A stretch of 64,000 bases of DNA, taken from NCBI RefSeq assembly GCF_028554725.1, contig NC_071670.1:4774001-4838000 (forward strand), written 5' to 3'. Below, piece after piece: positions 45,901-59,440 of this stretch. A program made the translations under genes and the position numbers. This stretch comes from Zeugodacus cucurbitae (Eukaryota; Arthropoda; Insecta; Diptera; Tephritidae). Each line of letters opens with the position of its first letter. Position 1 is the stretch's first letter. The notes under the pieces are model-generated. The model did not search any database. It saw only the letters and a list, made by a program, of their open reading frames with translations, and had not been told where the DNA came from.

Positions 45901-48540
45901 GCAATTTCGCCAATAGCATTTTCCAATTTTTATTAGCACTTAAAAATATATTTTTCTACACACATAAAATCACACAAGTGTCCGCTTATAGCTTGGCAAA
46001 TCATTCAAGCAAAATTCGTAAGCACTTTAAAAATTCGCTCCAGAAAATTCAAAAACATTTGCCGCGCGTAATGATATTTACAACAACAATAAATCGTTAA
46101 ACGTGCGCTTATGCTCACACACATACCGTTATATGTATATGTGCTTTACGCACTTTTCCTACGACTTTTTCTCGGAGTTCTCGTTGGTGTTGCCACCGCT
46201 GCTGCCGCCGTTCAACTGCTCATGTGGCGCGCTGCTGTTTTGGTTTTTATAACCGTGGCACTTTCTTCTACTTTCCAGTCAACTTTAGTGCAGCACTCTC
46301 TGTGTTTGCTGTCTCTTTAAATGTATGGAATAGCGTAAATTTCTATGTGTTGCGCTCTTAGTTTGTTTATTAAATGTGCTGAAGGTGTACAGTGCGTATA
46401 CGTAACCGCAGTAAACAGCATTCGATTGTATATTTATTTTCAAAGTATTTTAAAACAGAAATTACAGAAAAAAATATACATTTACTTTAACAAAAATTAT
46501 TTATTATTGCAATATTTCAACTTTTGTAAAAATTTATTCAAGAAAAATGATTTTTAAATAGAAGAGACAAAAATTTATTCTCAATTCAAAAAAATATATA
46601 TTAAAAATTTTTTAAAGATTTAAATTGTTAGAAAATTTAAAAAATTAATGAATTTGTTGAAACTTTTTCTAGATTTTTTCAGTAAATTTTATAAGATATT
46701 ATCTAGAAATTCTTTAAAATTTTGATCAGATTTTTTCAGAAACACAAAAAAAGTTCAAAAATGATATTATTTTTTTTTTTTTAATTTAAATCAAAAGTAA
46801 TTTTCTAGAAAAATAAATAAAAAAAGTAAATAAAAGTTTTAAAATTTTGTTTTCGAAAAGTATTAATTTTTAAAATTGTATTAAGCATTTCTAATATTTG
46901 TATTGCGATTTCGTTAATTTTATTTTTGAAATTCTTTTTAATTTCTTTTTCATTTGTATCGAAAAAAATTTTAAAATTTTAAAATTTTTAATTTTTAAAC
47001 AAAATGTCTAAAGAACATTGATTTTCAAATTTTAATAAAATAAGACAAAAATTATTATTTTAATTTAATTTTAATATTGCTGCGACGTTTTCTACATTTT
47101 TTTTGTGATAGTATTGAAATTTTTACTTAAAATGCTTTAAAATATTGATAAATCTTATCAAGAAATTCAAAGACATACTTATATAAAAATTCTTAAAAAT
47201 TTTAATAACAATATTTTTTATGTTTTTGAAAATATGAATTTTTAAAATGTAATGAGACTTTTTTTAATTTTTTGTTTCTAATATTGTGATACAAATTTTT
47301 ATCAGATATTTCTTTTTTTTGTAATAAAATTTAAAAAAATTTGTATTTTCAAAAAAACAAAATATTTTTTTTTTTTTTTAATTTTGATATTGATTTATTG
47401 ATATATACAATATATTTACTATCAAATTTTAAATTAAATATTTTTGAATACAAAATTTTAGATTTTCTATTACATTTTTTTGTAACGTTTAAATATATAA
47501 ATTTTGGGTAAATGTTTTTAGAAAACAATTTTTTTTATAAATTAAAGAAACCAAATTTGTTTAAAAAATAAAATTTAAAAGAAAATTTCTTTTTTTTATA
47601 ATTTCGATCAGATATTATCTTAGTATTCGAAAAAATAATAAAAAAATATTTTCTAAAATTCTAAAACAAAATAATTTTTATTTAATTTTATTTTTAAATT
47701 TGGATTTTTTTTTATGCATTTTCAAAATTTTGCAACCAATTTATGTACTAAATTTCATTTTCATTGAAGTAGAAATTTTGTGCAGTACGCACATTTTATA
47801 GTTTTCTGTCTCTAAAAATTATTCTTACAAATATTGAAAAAAAAAATTTGAATAAACAATTTTGTAAATAGAATTAAAATTTCGAAAATAAATTTTTGCT
47901 ATTTTTAATACTTTTCACTACAAATGTTCACATGTATACATGTTTGTACTCCCACATATTTCCCAAATATTACCCTCGCATATCTGCGATCTATGGATTT
48001 TCCATATACTCGAACATATTATTTACGTTAGTTCGACATGTACTAAGTGCTGTCAGCGCAAAATGCAATTGGAAAATTTTCAAATCTCTTATTTTGTTTA
48101 CACCAAATTGTAAACAAATTCTTAAGCAGCACAAATCAAGTGCTTACACACACACACACAGACATATGTATGTATGTAATTGCACGCAGCAATGAACAAG
48201 TGGTCATGAATATTGTGTGAAATGATTTTGCGTTGGAATGTTAAGATTCTACATGCGCCAAATTAATTGGCGGAAAGTGTTTTCACTTTTACCTAATTAC
48301 GCTATTGAGTATACAATTTATTGGTAGATATTTTTCAATTAAATTAGTGAGCTTTAAGTGTGTGAGGAAATTAAATTAAAATGTAATTTTTTTGATCATA
48401 AAATAGATGAAATAAAGCTTTTAAATAAGAATATTAATTTTAATAAAGCGTATTCTTTTAGAGGAATTGATTTTTTTGGGTTACTTAGAAACTGTGTTTA
48501 AAATATCGCCCAATTCATATTAGTTCAGTGTTTTATTTAA

Positions 48541-49012
48541 AAAAAGTTTATACATCATATAAAAACACCATTTATTAATTTAATTTATTTAATTTTATTC
48601 AGAAATATTTTTAATTAACATCAGCAATATCTATCCAAATATTGAAAGAACTAATTTTTCGAAAAATACTTCAAAGCTTCAAAGTAAAATTGGTCATGAG
48701 AGCTTTTTTTCATTCAGTGGACTTTGAACTGCCAAGTTTTTTTTAAGAGTGGGTATAAGAGAATAGAAAACTCAGTAATAAGAAAACTCTATAAATAATA
48801 TTATCCATTCCAACCGACATATTTTCGTATTTGTTTTGGAAAAAAGTTGAGAGTCCTCTTAAAAACACCTTTTATTTGAAAATTTATAAAAATTCCCAAT
48901 CTAACAGCAGCGTCATCTATCCAAATATTGAAATAACTAGACTTAAAAAAATCTTCAAAGCTTTTTAAAGTTGCTCATGAGAGCTTTTTTTAACCAGTGG
49001 ATTTCAAACTGT
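48541..49012. repeat. Tandem duplication, period about 286-300 bp
   Basis: AAAAACACC at 48561 and 48861, CTATCCAAATATTGAAA at 48631 and 48917, then CATGAGAGCTTTTTTT and AGTGGA-TT appear in the same order in both copies, with small indels between. Confidence 0.7.
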
Positions 49013-51199
49013 AAAAAAACGCTTTTTAATTTTTGTTTGCGAAAAATTCTGTAAAGCACTTCACTACCTTCCACTTTGCAATCAAACACTTATACTCAAA
49101 TATGACAATACCACTGCGCCGCTCAAAAAGCTCTCATTAACGGCATTTTATTCCGACGAATCAACAGTTATGCGAGCATCTGCTTTTGCGTCCACTTTTC
49201 ATTGTTGAAATAAAAATGGTTATTGAAAATATGCGACTATGAAATGTTTACAAATGGTAGTGCTTTTGTCTTCGGTTGTTGGATTTCGCGTATTTTCGTT
49301 GATTTCATTGTCAAAATATGCGCACAAAGTGCATTCGTTTTTTGGTGCGCTGAAAAAGAATTGCAGCTGACAACATACTCATATTCAGTTGTTATGCATT
49401 TATGATTTCCCTTTACTATTGTGTGGCGCTTTTACTGTCTTTTTTGGTAAAATATTTGCCTACCTTTAGGCGCATTTACTTTTGTTTGGTCGAGTTGAGA
49501 AACAAGAAGCACTTGTGGTCCACAAATAATATTTTTTTCGACTTTCGAGAACTCACTTCTTCCAGTAGGCCCTCTAGATATAAATTTCCTTACTTAGAAA
49601 AAAGCTTTAAGCTCCGGCTAAACATTATTCTCAATCTCACGCACTTTTATTTAAAACACGTTTTCCTTAAAGCTTTCATTCCGTATATAGAAGATGCGAA
49701 ATCAAAATATAATTTGGTCTATGGATTGTATCACTTTACAGTATCATTTACAGAATCCCAGTGACCTATTAACTTCCATCGAGAGTATATCCTTAAGAAT
49801 TTCATTAGATATTTAGAAAAGCTCTCCTTAAGATCCATCTCAATCTATGGGATCATATAATTTTCGGAATCCCAAATATGTCCAACTACTTTATTAACAA
49901 AATCCCAATCTAAACTCTCGAACAAAAGCTTAATATCCCATTTATTTATCGAAATAAATTGCAAAAGACATCCACAAATGTTTAGAGCCACACACAATCA
50001 AAAAGCCCATCCCCAACAGTTACCTATTTATTGATTTGTTTTATTGAAAACCATAAATCGTTTACCTAAATCTCAACACAATCATGTCAAACGCTTAAAA
50101 CCAATGGACATTTCAATTTACAAAACAATGTAAACATAAATTGAAAATCACATTGTGACACATTGACTCCGCACTAAATGGCAAGGCGCAAAGTTGGAAA
50201 GCATTCACCTAGCACCGCACCGCATATGACTATTCATACAGGCATTGTTGTATTTAATTAGAAATTTTCAGATAAGAGATTTTAGTGACATTTCATAGAA
50301 ACGCACCAGGAGAGAGTGGAAGAGAGAGTGAGACAGAATGGTATTGAGTGTATGCAGAAGGATTTCAGAGATTCAGAATTTTTTGCTTTTAGTGAGTTCG
50401 GAAGTTGTTGAGTTAGTTTGAGATAGTTCTCATTCGATTGTTTTAAGGTATGATATGATTGGTATCTGATGATCATTTTCAATAATTTTCTCGTCGAATT
50501 CAGACTTTATTTTGTCAGATCTCTCAAGATCTCTTCTTAAGCTTGTTGAAAGAAGTTATCTTCTAACAAATATTCAATTTTTCAAAACATAGATCGCCTT
50601 CAGAATATGGGTTAATAAGGGATCTTAACAAAACACTCTGAAATTTGCATATTTTCTTTAAAGTCAGCCGTTTTATTTAGCGTTGCCAAGTCTTTAATGC
50701 CAATAGAGGCTTTAGATAGATTTTTAATTCGTTTGTAAACATATTAGGTCCAATAAATCTCCCAAAAATGTTATAAAGTCTTTCTCTTTGTTCTAATGAT
50801 ATAATTGAAGTGTCTCGATAGATAGATTTTTCCGACCTCAGAGTACTTCAAAACGCAGACTTTGTTATTTGAAAGGGAAAAAATCACAAAATATGATTTC
50901 TTTCAGAGAGAAATAGTAGTAGTCACATTTCCATACATTTTTGACTAGTTATTAACTAGTTGTTAGAGTACTAGCTGTAAAGCTTTCGAAGCTTTTAAAT
51001 AAAAATTGACGTCTATCGTTACATTTGAACTCTTTTAGTGTGGAAACATGTCTAAAATTAGAAATTAAGTACACAAAAAGATTATCGAAGATTGGTCATA
51101 ATTTCTGAATTAATATTACCTTAAAGGACCATTTTGGAACTAGTTAGTCACTAGTTACAATGAAATTTAATTGAGTCTGAAAATAAGTATACAACATAC

Positions 51200-51400
51200 T
51201 TTCTAGCAATTTTACACAAAATTGGATTGGTCCAATTTGAACTAGTTAGGTTTTACTTCCTTCCAGACTAGTTTAGTAAGTAGTTTATTATTATTTTTGT
51301 ACTTTTTAGCAATGTTACACAAAATTGGACTGGTCCAATTTGAACTAGTTCGGTTTTACCTCCTTCCAGACTATTTTAGTAACTAGTTCATTATTTAATG
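51200..51400. repeat. Tandem duplication, period 104 bp
   Basis: TAGCAATTTTACACAAAATT near 51204 and TAGCAATGTTACACAAAATT near 51308 are each followed by GGTCCAATTTGAACTAGTT, then GGTTTTAC-TCCTTCCAGACTA. The wider area (50.9-51.4 kb) is rich in ACTAGTT. Confidence 0.85.
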
Positions 51401-52425
51401 CTAATGAAATTTATTTTTGCATATTTTTTTCACTCTCATCTGACATACAACAGCGACTATAACGGTATTTTCTATGCCAAACCGCACACACACAATGCAT
51501 TCACTGGTCCATGGTCCATTATTGTGTCTGCTGGCCGTTTCCCGTTTGTTAGGTGTAAATTGTGTTTAATTTAGTGAAATGCAAAATAAATACATTAACA
51601 CTGAACAATAAAGCGATAAACAACAACAACAACCATATATGATATATGAAAGTTTAAAAGTGTAGAGTATGGAGCACAGCTGTTAGCTGATATTTAAATA
51701 CACGGGTGACGAACTCAACCGCAGATGGCGGCAGTGTCGAGGGAGGAAGAGCAGGAAGTAGTGCAAAAAAAGAATAAAGGAGAACTGTGGCCAACAGTGT
51801 AAAATAAAAATTCGATCAAGTTAAGTGAATTTCACACACCCATACATCCTTATACACACGCCCACTAGAGAGGCAGCTAGCAGCGCAAACAACAATGACA
51901 GCATGCCAGCAGTGTAAAAAAGTTGTTTGGCCATAAAATGTTGAGCGGGTGGCAACGCTTGACGACAGCGCAAATACAATTACATTACAACTTGACACAC
52001 ACACACAACATATGTACTAATATAACTTCATGTATGTGAACATATGTGAAGGTCGTGGCATTAAAGTGACAATTGCTCTGTTGATGACAATGTTGCCGCT
52101 ACTGTTATTGTTGTTGTTGTTGTTGTTGCAAACAGTGGTCTACACTATGTTTGTTGTTGTGTGGCAGTATCAATAGTAAGTTGTTGTTGTTGTTTTCGAA
52201 AATGTTGTTGAGAATGCTGTGAAGATAAAATAGTGCACAACTCATGCTTATTGAAGCAACACTGTGTAACTAGTGGCAACTACAAAGAGGGGTAAATGGA
52301 CCCCTGAAAAGAGAAAGAAACCATTTTTTAATAGAAATTTTCAATTTTAATATATAAATTAAAAATTATTAATCAAAACTGAGAGAACATATTTTGAAAT
52401 TTTAATAATAAAATATAAAATCAGA

Positions 52426-53492
52426 GTTGCCACCTGTTTTTTCAGAAATTATTTTATTAAAATTCTGAAAGATTTTAGATTAATTAAAAATAAATGTTAT
52501 TTACGAATGTTTTTTTTAAGTTTTGTTAAAAGATATATTCATTAGGGTTGCCACATTGCTTTTTACAAAATCATAGTGAACTGTTACAAAAATTGTAGTA
52601 TAAATGAAATTTGAAAATTAAATACGAAAAATTCATATACCAAAGAAAAGAATCAAAGAAAGCAACAAAATTTGGAGTTGCCACCTGTGTTTGAAGAAAT
52701 TAATTTAATTAAAACCTGAAAGAATTTTAGTTTAATTAAAAATAAATATAATTTTAAAACGTTTTTATTTGTTTAGTTAAAAAATATATATTCATTAGGG
52801 TTGCCATTATTTTTTACAAAGCCATAGTGAGCAGTTAAAATCTTAAAAAGTCATTACTTAAATTAAAAATGATTTATGATTAATTAAAAATAAATGTAAT
52901 TTAAAGTCGTTTTTGTATTTAAACAAATTAAAAAAGAAATTAAAAAAACTAAATAAAAAAATTATATTCATCAGGGTTGCCATATTATTAAAAAACATAG
53001 TGAGCTATTATAAAATGTGTAAAATAAAAAAATTATAAAACTTATAATATTAAATGCCTATAGTAAATACCGAAAATCTTAATCATTTCGAATACCAAAA
53101 AAACACTAAGCAGGGTTGCCAACTAGTTTGAAATTCCCTAGCATGTAAAAAGTTATACATTTTATATGGTTTAAAACAGAAGCTAATTGTATACTGTAAA
53201 CAGCAAAAAAAAATGAATTTGACGATAATTAGTATATTAACAGAGTTGCCAGCTATTTATAAATTAGGCAAAATAAATTTTTATATGTCAAATCTACAAA
53301 ACTTGCTTAAATTAATAAATATACACAAATTACGTATTTTGCGCCACTTTCTAAAAATAGTGTTGCCACACTTTTTTTTATAAAATATTTAAAAAATTTA
53401 CGAAATCATCTAGACAATATTTTGTTGTTTTTTTTTATTTCTAAAAAATCATCATTTAATTATGATTAAGTATTTTAGATAGAGTTGCCACC
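52426..53492 (+). repeat. Array of GTTGCCAC cores every 117-176 bp
   Basis: GTTGCCA, usually as AGGGTTGCCA or AGAGTTGCCA, occurs at 52426, 52547, 52677, 52800, 52976, 53115, 53245, 53362 and 53484, all on the plus strand. Spacings are 121, 130, 123, 176, 139, 130, 117 and 122. Between cores the DNA is AT-rich and only partly alike. Confidence 0.85.
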
Positions 53493-56400
53493 AGTATCAA
53501 AGTATTAATTTTTTAAATATTTTTTTATTATTATAGTAAAATTTTTTTTAGTTTTTTCTACAAAATATTTCAACTTTTTAACAAAAAAATTATCACACCC
53601 CTCCTACAAAGAATGCCAACACCCACCACTGTCGCAACTTGTGTGAAAAATATATTTTAAATTGAATTCACACATCAATAAAATGCAGTAGCACTGACAA
53701 TAAATCAATCTGACGATTTTCAACAACAATTTCATTAGAAAACTCCATACAAATGTGTGAGTAACTGTGTCTGTAGACGCACACGCGGGATTTGGAACAG
53801 CTTGTACACACATTTATTTATATTTGCAGCGAGTAAATGCAATTACGCAAGTAATGATGCGGTAATGGATGTCAAAGTGGTTTGTAATGAATACATTGGC
53901 GTCTATATAAAACGTATACATACATGTGTATGTGTGGAATGCTGTTAAGAGCAGGTGCGTACGCGCATTCATGCATTCCTTTATTTACCGCAAGTTTATG
54001 ATACATACATCTGTGTGTATGTGTTTGTAATGTTGTGGTTGACTGCCGTTTCTCCGAAGGAAAAATCTGTCACAATGAAATTTAAACACACAAGCACCTG
54101 TTTAAATATGTGGGTATAACTGTCAACTTGCTGTCAAGCATTTATATTGTACGAATTTTGTAAGGTGACAAAGGTACAACATGTATGTGTGAGTGAGTTC
54201 TATACTTGGAATCTATATGAAAAAGTTGAATTCAATGAAATTTGATGAAATTAAGTGTAGAGGAAATAAAATATAAAGAAGAGGAAATTACTCGACCTGA
54301 AAATATTTTTTGCGAGAGAAAAACATAAAGAAAGTATAATTTAAATTTTTCGAACTGAGAAATTTTCACTTATGAAGAAAACGAAAATTAAAAATAATTG
54401 TTTAAATTTTTCGTACATAGAAATATTCATTACAAAATAAAAAAAAAAATTATAAAAGAAATTTGAATTTTTCGAACTTCGAATTTCGAATTTTTCGAAA
54501 TTAGGAATTTTCACACAACTTTCTTTCTTTCGTTATAAACAAAATATAGTTGTTCAAAATTTTCGAACTTCGAAATTTTCACTCGCGAGTATAATTTTAA
54601 GTATGCTCCCATTAAACTATTTCACTCAAAGCACATCAGCTCCTTAGCTGCTTAAACAACATTCCACTACTGACCGTCTACAAGAATAAATTTGTTTACT
54701 CACAAAGAAAAAAGTATATTTTTTTGTAATTTATTTTTACAACAATCACAAAAACTGCAGCAGCGCAACTAAATGTGTATTTACGCAAAGCAGAAGAAGC
54801 AAAAGAAGAAGAAAAAAGAGTAATGACTTTTACAACGACGCCACAAAAGCTGACAGCGTGAAACACGGGGGGATTTACTGTTGCAGTTACAGTTTCGGTT
54901 GCTTTACGCTGCCAACATGACGCATTTGGTTGCCCCATCAGTGCCGATGCAGCAGCAATAGCGCTTCTTCGTGTTGTTATTAATTTTGCGCCATAACTTA
55001 TGTGCATATGCAAATGTGTGTGTGTGTGTAAAAGTGACAGTAATGCGGGCTTATGTGCCACATGCAACAACAACAACAAGCTGTTGCATTGCAGCAGAAA
55101 ATTATATTAAAGTAGCGGCTTACGTAAGTGTGCGTAAATACGCGAAATGAGTGGCAAATTGCGAGGGAATTAAAGGAAAACTATTTTTGAAGCATACTTT
55201 TGGGCAGTAGAACTATAAATGACAGTTTTTGTAATTAAACATAATACATATTATGAAAAACCCATGTATTAAAATAAATTTTGTGTAAATTAAATAAATA
55301 ATTTATTTATGAAGCATACTTTTAGGCTAACTTGATTATAACTGACTAATTTGCTGATTGTATTTTTGTTTAATTTTTTTTCGTATTGAAATGCGTAGAT
55401 TTAAATCATTGAACTCGTGTAAATATATTAAAGACGAAACAAATTAATTTGAAGCATACTTTTAGGCGTTTTATATAATTTTTCAAATTTTTTTAATTTT
55501 TTATTTATGTTACTTTTGTTGCAAGTTTCGTTTATCATTCTCCCACGCAGAATACAGCTTCTGCGACTCTTTTTATTATACTTCTCTTTTCTTCACTTCA
55601 TTTTTGCGCCTAAGTACCATCACTGTGTCACTAAATTATACATCTCGTATCCTCGTGTGCGTGTGCCAAATTTTGTCGTAATTTGCAAAGTAACCACTTA
55701 ATTGCGTATAAATATTTACTATGCGTATATCTTCATATGTGCGTATATGTTGTAGGTTTGTATTTGTTTTATGGCAGCCAATACTACGAGTATATGGTTG
55801 GAAGGCGTATTTCGCCTACGCTTTCGCCGTCGTTAGCATTTTGTCCTTAATTACCAATAGATTTGTAGCATTAAGTTCAACATATGCTATTATTTTTATA
55901 CAGCTACATGCGTTTGCAGTTAATTTAATGTGTTGTACGCCTTAAGGTAGGTTAAACTTTTAGTAACAATGTAATGTTAAGTGTCATTTGCATTAGTAAC
56001 GCACAGAACAATGTTAATGTGGCAACATTATGTAGTGTATTTATTTGGCGAGACGCTACTGTGGGCAGGGTTACCAGCTGTTTGGCATAAAAAGCCTGAA
56101 TTACTGTCTCTCTTATATACTACAGCCAACTTCGCGAAACCAGAAGTCTTTCAAGTTCACAAACAAGCATTTTTTTCGAGTTTCATCGAAGATATTTCCA
56201 AGTATCCTTTGTCTAAGTGCTTTATTTTTAAGTCTAAGTAGATGAGCCCTTCAGCCTCTTAAAATGCATCACTTACTTCACTTCACTCCTATAACATTTT
56301 TTACTCTATGTAACCCCTTCCATTAACACTTCGTCGAGTTCACCCCTTTCACACAGCACATTTATTTTGATTTTCTTTGCGCTTAAGCCAAGTTATTGAC

Positions 56401-56887
56401 ACACAAAGGGCCATCAATAAAATAACTAAGCGCTTTGGTCAGCTCTGCAGTTCTACAGCTTTGTAGCTTTGCGCCTTGTCACATCTTTTATCTTCGCCTT
56501 TCAGCACCAGTGAGTCTGAAGAAAAATGTTGTTTTTGCCATAAACAAATTACAGTTAAATCTGTTTTCTTTTTGTTTTACACTCTACTCTTCTATTTATT
56601 TGATTTCTTAGCGATTTATTATTTGCTTAGATATTCTTTTTTTTTTTGTTTTTCTTGTTTTTTTGTGGTTAACCAGTAATGCGAAGGCGTGTGGAAACCC
56701 CAAGCAAATGTTGATAATCAAGAAATTTGAGATTAATGTTAGCACATAAATATGCGAAAGGCAAGCATATGGTAATGGCATGAATCGATTTACATTAATA
56801 GTTGTATGGATTGCTGGTGTGGGGCGGATAATTTGTAAAGTGGTGGGCAGTTTGGTTTCTATGCAGAGAGAAATTATTTTTGTGAAG

Positions 56888-57690
56888 CTATGTTACGTTA
56901 CGTTAAGTTGCGGTTAAGTTATGTTACGTTACGTTAAGTTTCTTAAATTTAGAATTATTGATAATCAAATTCTGTATATTCAAAATACAAACAGTTATAA
57001 AAGTATTTTGTTATGTTACGTTACCTTAAGTTAAGTTAAGTTGTGTTATGTATGGTTATTTTATTTTAACTTACGTTCAGCGAAATTACTTTTATTTTGA
57101 AGTGAAGTTAAATTAAATATTTTGCTTTATTGCGTTAAGTTACGTTAAGCTAAGTTAAGTTGTAATAAGTTGACTTAAGTTAAATCACTTATACTTTGAA
57201 ATTTTTGTATATATTATTTTATTAAATAATGCAATTTTAATATTTAGTTCATATTTTATTATGTTATGTTACGTTAAGTTAAGTTGTGTCATGTTAATTT
57301 AAGTTATATGAATTTAGGCTACGTTCAGCGAAATCATTTCACTTTGTAGTTACCGAATATTATATTACGTAACGCAATCATAAGTTGTGTTATGCTAAGT
57401 TTACGTGTAAGTTATGTTACGTTAAGTTGTATTAAGTTAAGTTATATAAATTTATGTTACGTTCAGCGAAATCATTTTACTTAGTAATTTTCGATTAATA
57501 TATTTCTTTACGCTATCTTCAGTCGAGTTATGCTAAGTTTAAGTCAAGTTACGTTATGTTACGTTAAGTTAAGTTATGTTAATTTAAGCTATGTTCCGCG
57601 AAATGTGGATTTAGAATGTTATATTACGTTACGCAATCATAAGTTGTGTTACGTTAAGTTTAAGTTATGTTATGATACGTTATGTTACGT
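56888..57690 (+). repeat. GTTAA/GTTAC/GTTAT pentamer array with GTTCAGCGAAAT spacers
   Basis: Runs of GTTACGTTAAGTTATG-type pentamers alternate with spacers beginning GTTCAGCGAAAT at 57075, 57323 and 57461 and GTTCCGCGAAAT at 57593. ACGCAATCATAAGTTGTGTT recurs near 57369 and 57631. The pentamer arrays are thus embedded in a larger unit of about 130-260 bases. Confidence 0.85.
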
Positions 57691-59139
57691 TAAACTGGTT
57701 ATTTTTACATTTAATATAGTAATTTAAGAGTCAAAAACAGCGCGTCTCTTGCATGCTCTTCAAAATAAACTAAATGAACTACTCTTTTGACTGCTGTCTC
57801 TCTTTGATAAATCTCTCATAGCACTCTCTTTGCTTTGGAAAAGTGTTTTAATTTTAAATTATATTCCTCTAATACAATTGTATATTACATATATAACATT
57901 CGCGTGCGTACCCGCTGCAAATAATGCATAAATAAACGTGCTTGTAATTATTTATAGCATACTTTTAGGCGATTAGAAAAGTATAAATGCACACATTTAC
58001 GTATGCATAACGTTATTTTAATGATTTAGACCACTTAATATACCGTTATTTCAATTTAAATATGCAATGTTCACCGCAAAGTGCACATAAACACCTAAAA
58101 GTATGCTATGCGATCCTTTAATTAGCATTAGCTGGGCAGGTGTTGGTGCGTTAATACTGTACATGCATACGTAAACGCTACAATTTATTACTTCGTCTGA
58201 GTGTGTGTGTGTGTTTGCATGCACACGCGTGCACTTAATGGCCGTTAGACGCGTGCGTGAGTTATAAATGCAACGATGGGTGCATTATGAAATACTATGG
58301 CGTATGTATGTCTGTATGTGGTTTCATAAATCCACCAATACAGTCATATAAATGATAAATGAGTGCGTGGCTGTATGCGCTGTGTAAATTCACAACAGCT
58401 TGTTTGCTTTTTCAGGACGAAATTGGCCCGCGGTGCTAATTTGATGGCAGCGCTGGCTACGCTCCCTAACACACACAGCCAAGCTACATATGTAGTCTGC
58501 TATGTAATTGCACTGCAGCTAAGCAAATAGTTGTCAAAGTTTATGTGTCGAGGTTGCAGCGCCTAAAAGTAATTTCACTTCACTTTGCTGGCTGCCTGGC
58601 CATTGACATTCATTACCCACGGCGTTGTTGTTAATTACTAACGAATGACTGTTTTCATTTTGCACCTCGGTAAATATATGCATTTAAATATTGCATGAGT
58701 TGATTGCAATAGCAATATTAAATATTTCAGCGCCTAAAATAACGCTACGTTATTAAAAGCGTTGAAGCATGATGAATAATGCAGCGTAAAAATATTATTT
58801 TATACAGCTGTTTAAATATTTAGCGCCCAAATGGCACACAATTAAGCGGAAAAATGTTAAAGCGCCTAAAAGTGCGCTTCGAAAATGTTTGAACTATATT
58901 TTTATGATGTTATTATTTTTATATGTAATTTTTTATAAAGTTAATGGTAATAAACTTAAAAAATAAATTCTACTAATATTAACGCCTAAATGTATGCCTT
59001 ATATATTTGTGTACAGGTTTTAGAAAATATTTTTTTATATGAAATATCACACGGCTTCACATATTTATTCAGCGTAATTTAAAATTTATTAAATTTAGGC
59101 CAAAAGCCACAAATACGGCTTTCACTCGTTTTTAAATAT

Positions 59140-59440
59140 TTTAAATTGCTCCTAAAAGTATGTTATTAAATAAAGTTTTATTTAGAAGCTAATATTTTCG
59201 CCCAAACTTAGCAAAGCAGATCAAAAAGCTCGAAAAAATGCTTTAAAAATATACTCAATTAATTTAATGCCTAAAAGCACACTTAAATATTTAAAATTGC
59301 TCCTAAAAGTATGACAGTAAATAAGATTTCAATTATCGGCTAGTATATTCTATCAACTATAACTAAAAACAACTATAACTAAAAATGATTAAAAACTTTG
59401 GAAAAAATATTCTCTATTCACTTAATGCCTAAAAGCACAC
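59140..59440 (+). repeat. Local tandem duplication, period about 150 bp
   Basis: AAATTGCTCCTAAAAGTATG occurs at 59143 and 59294, each followed by an AAATAA-GTTT/TTC stretch. ATT-ACTTAATGCCTAAAAGCACAC or its near form ends both units (59269 and 59427). The two word copies therefore travel together inside a larger duplicated block. Confidence 0.75.

Larger units (their letters stand above)
42924..52425. other. AT-rich DNA upstream of exon A, no gene supported
   Basis: Blocks at 43.9-45.2 kb and 46.5-47.9 kb are extremely AT-rich. GC-richer islands near 45.3-45.6, 46.1-46.4 and 49.0-49.4 kb hold short leucine/cysteine-rich open frames (45400-45804, 46111-46320, 49223-49764) without recognisable domains; several start at non-ATG codons. 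Local duplications lie at 48.5-49.0 and 51.2-51.4 kb. This may be intron or promoter DNA of the minus-strand gene. Confidence 0.45.
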
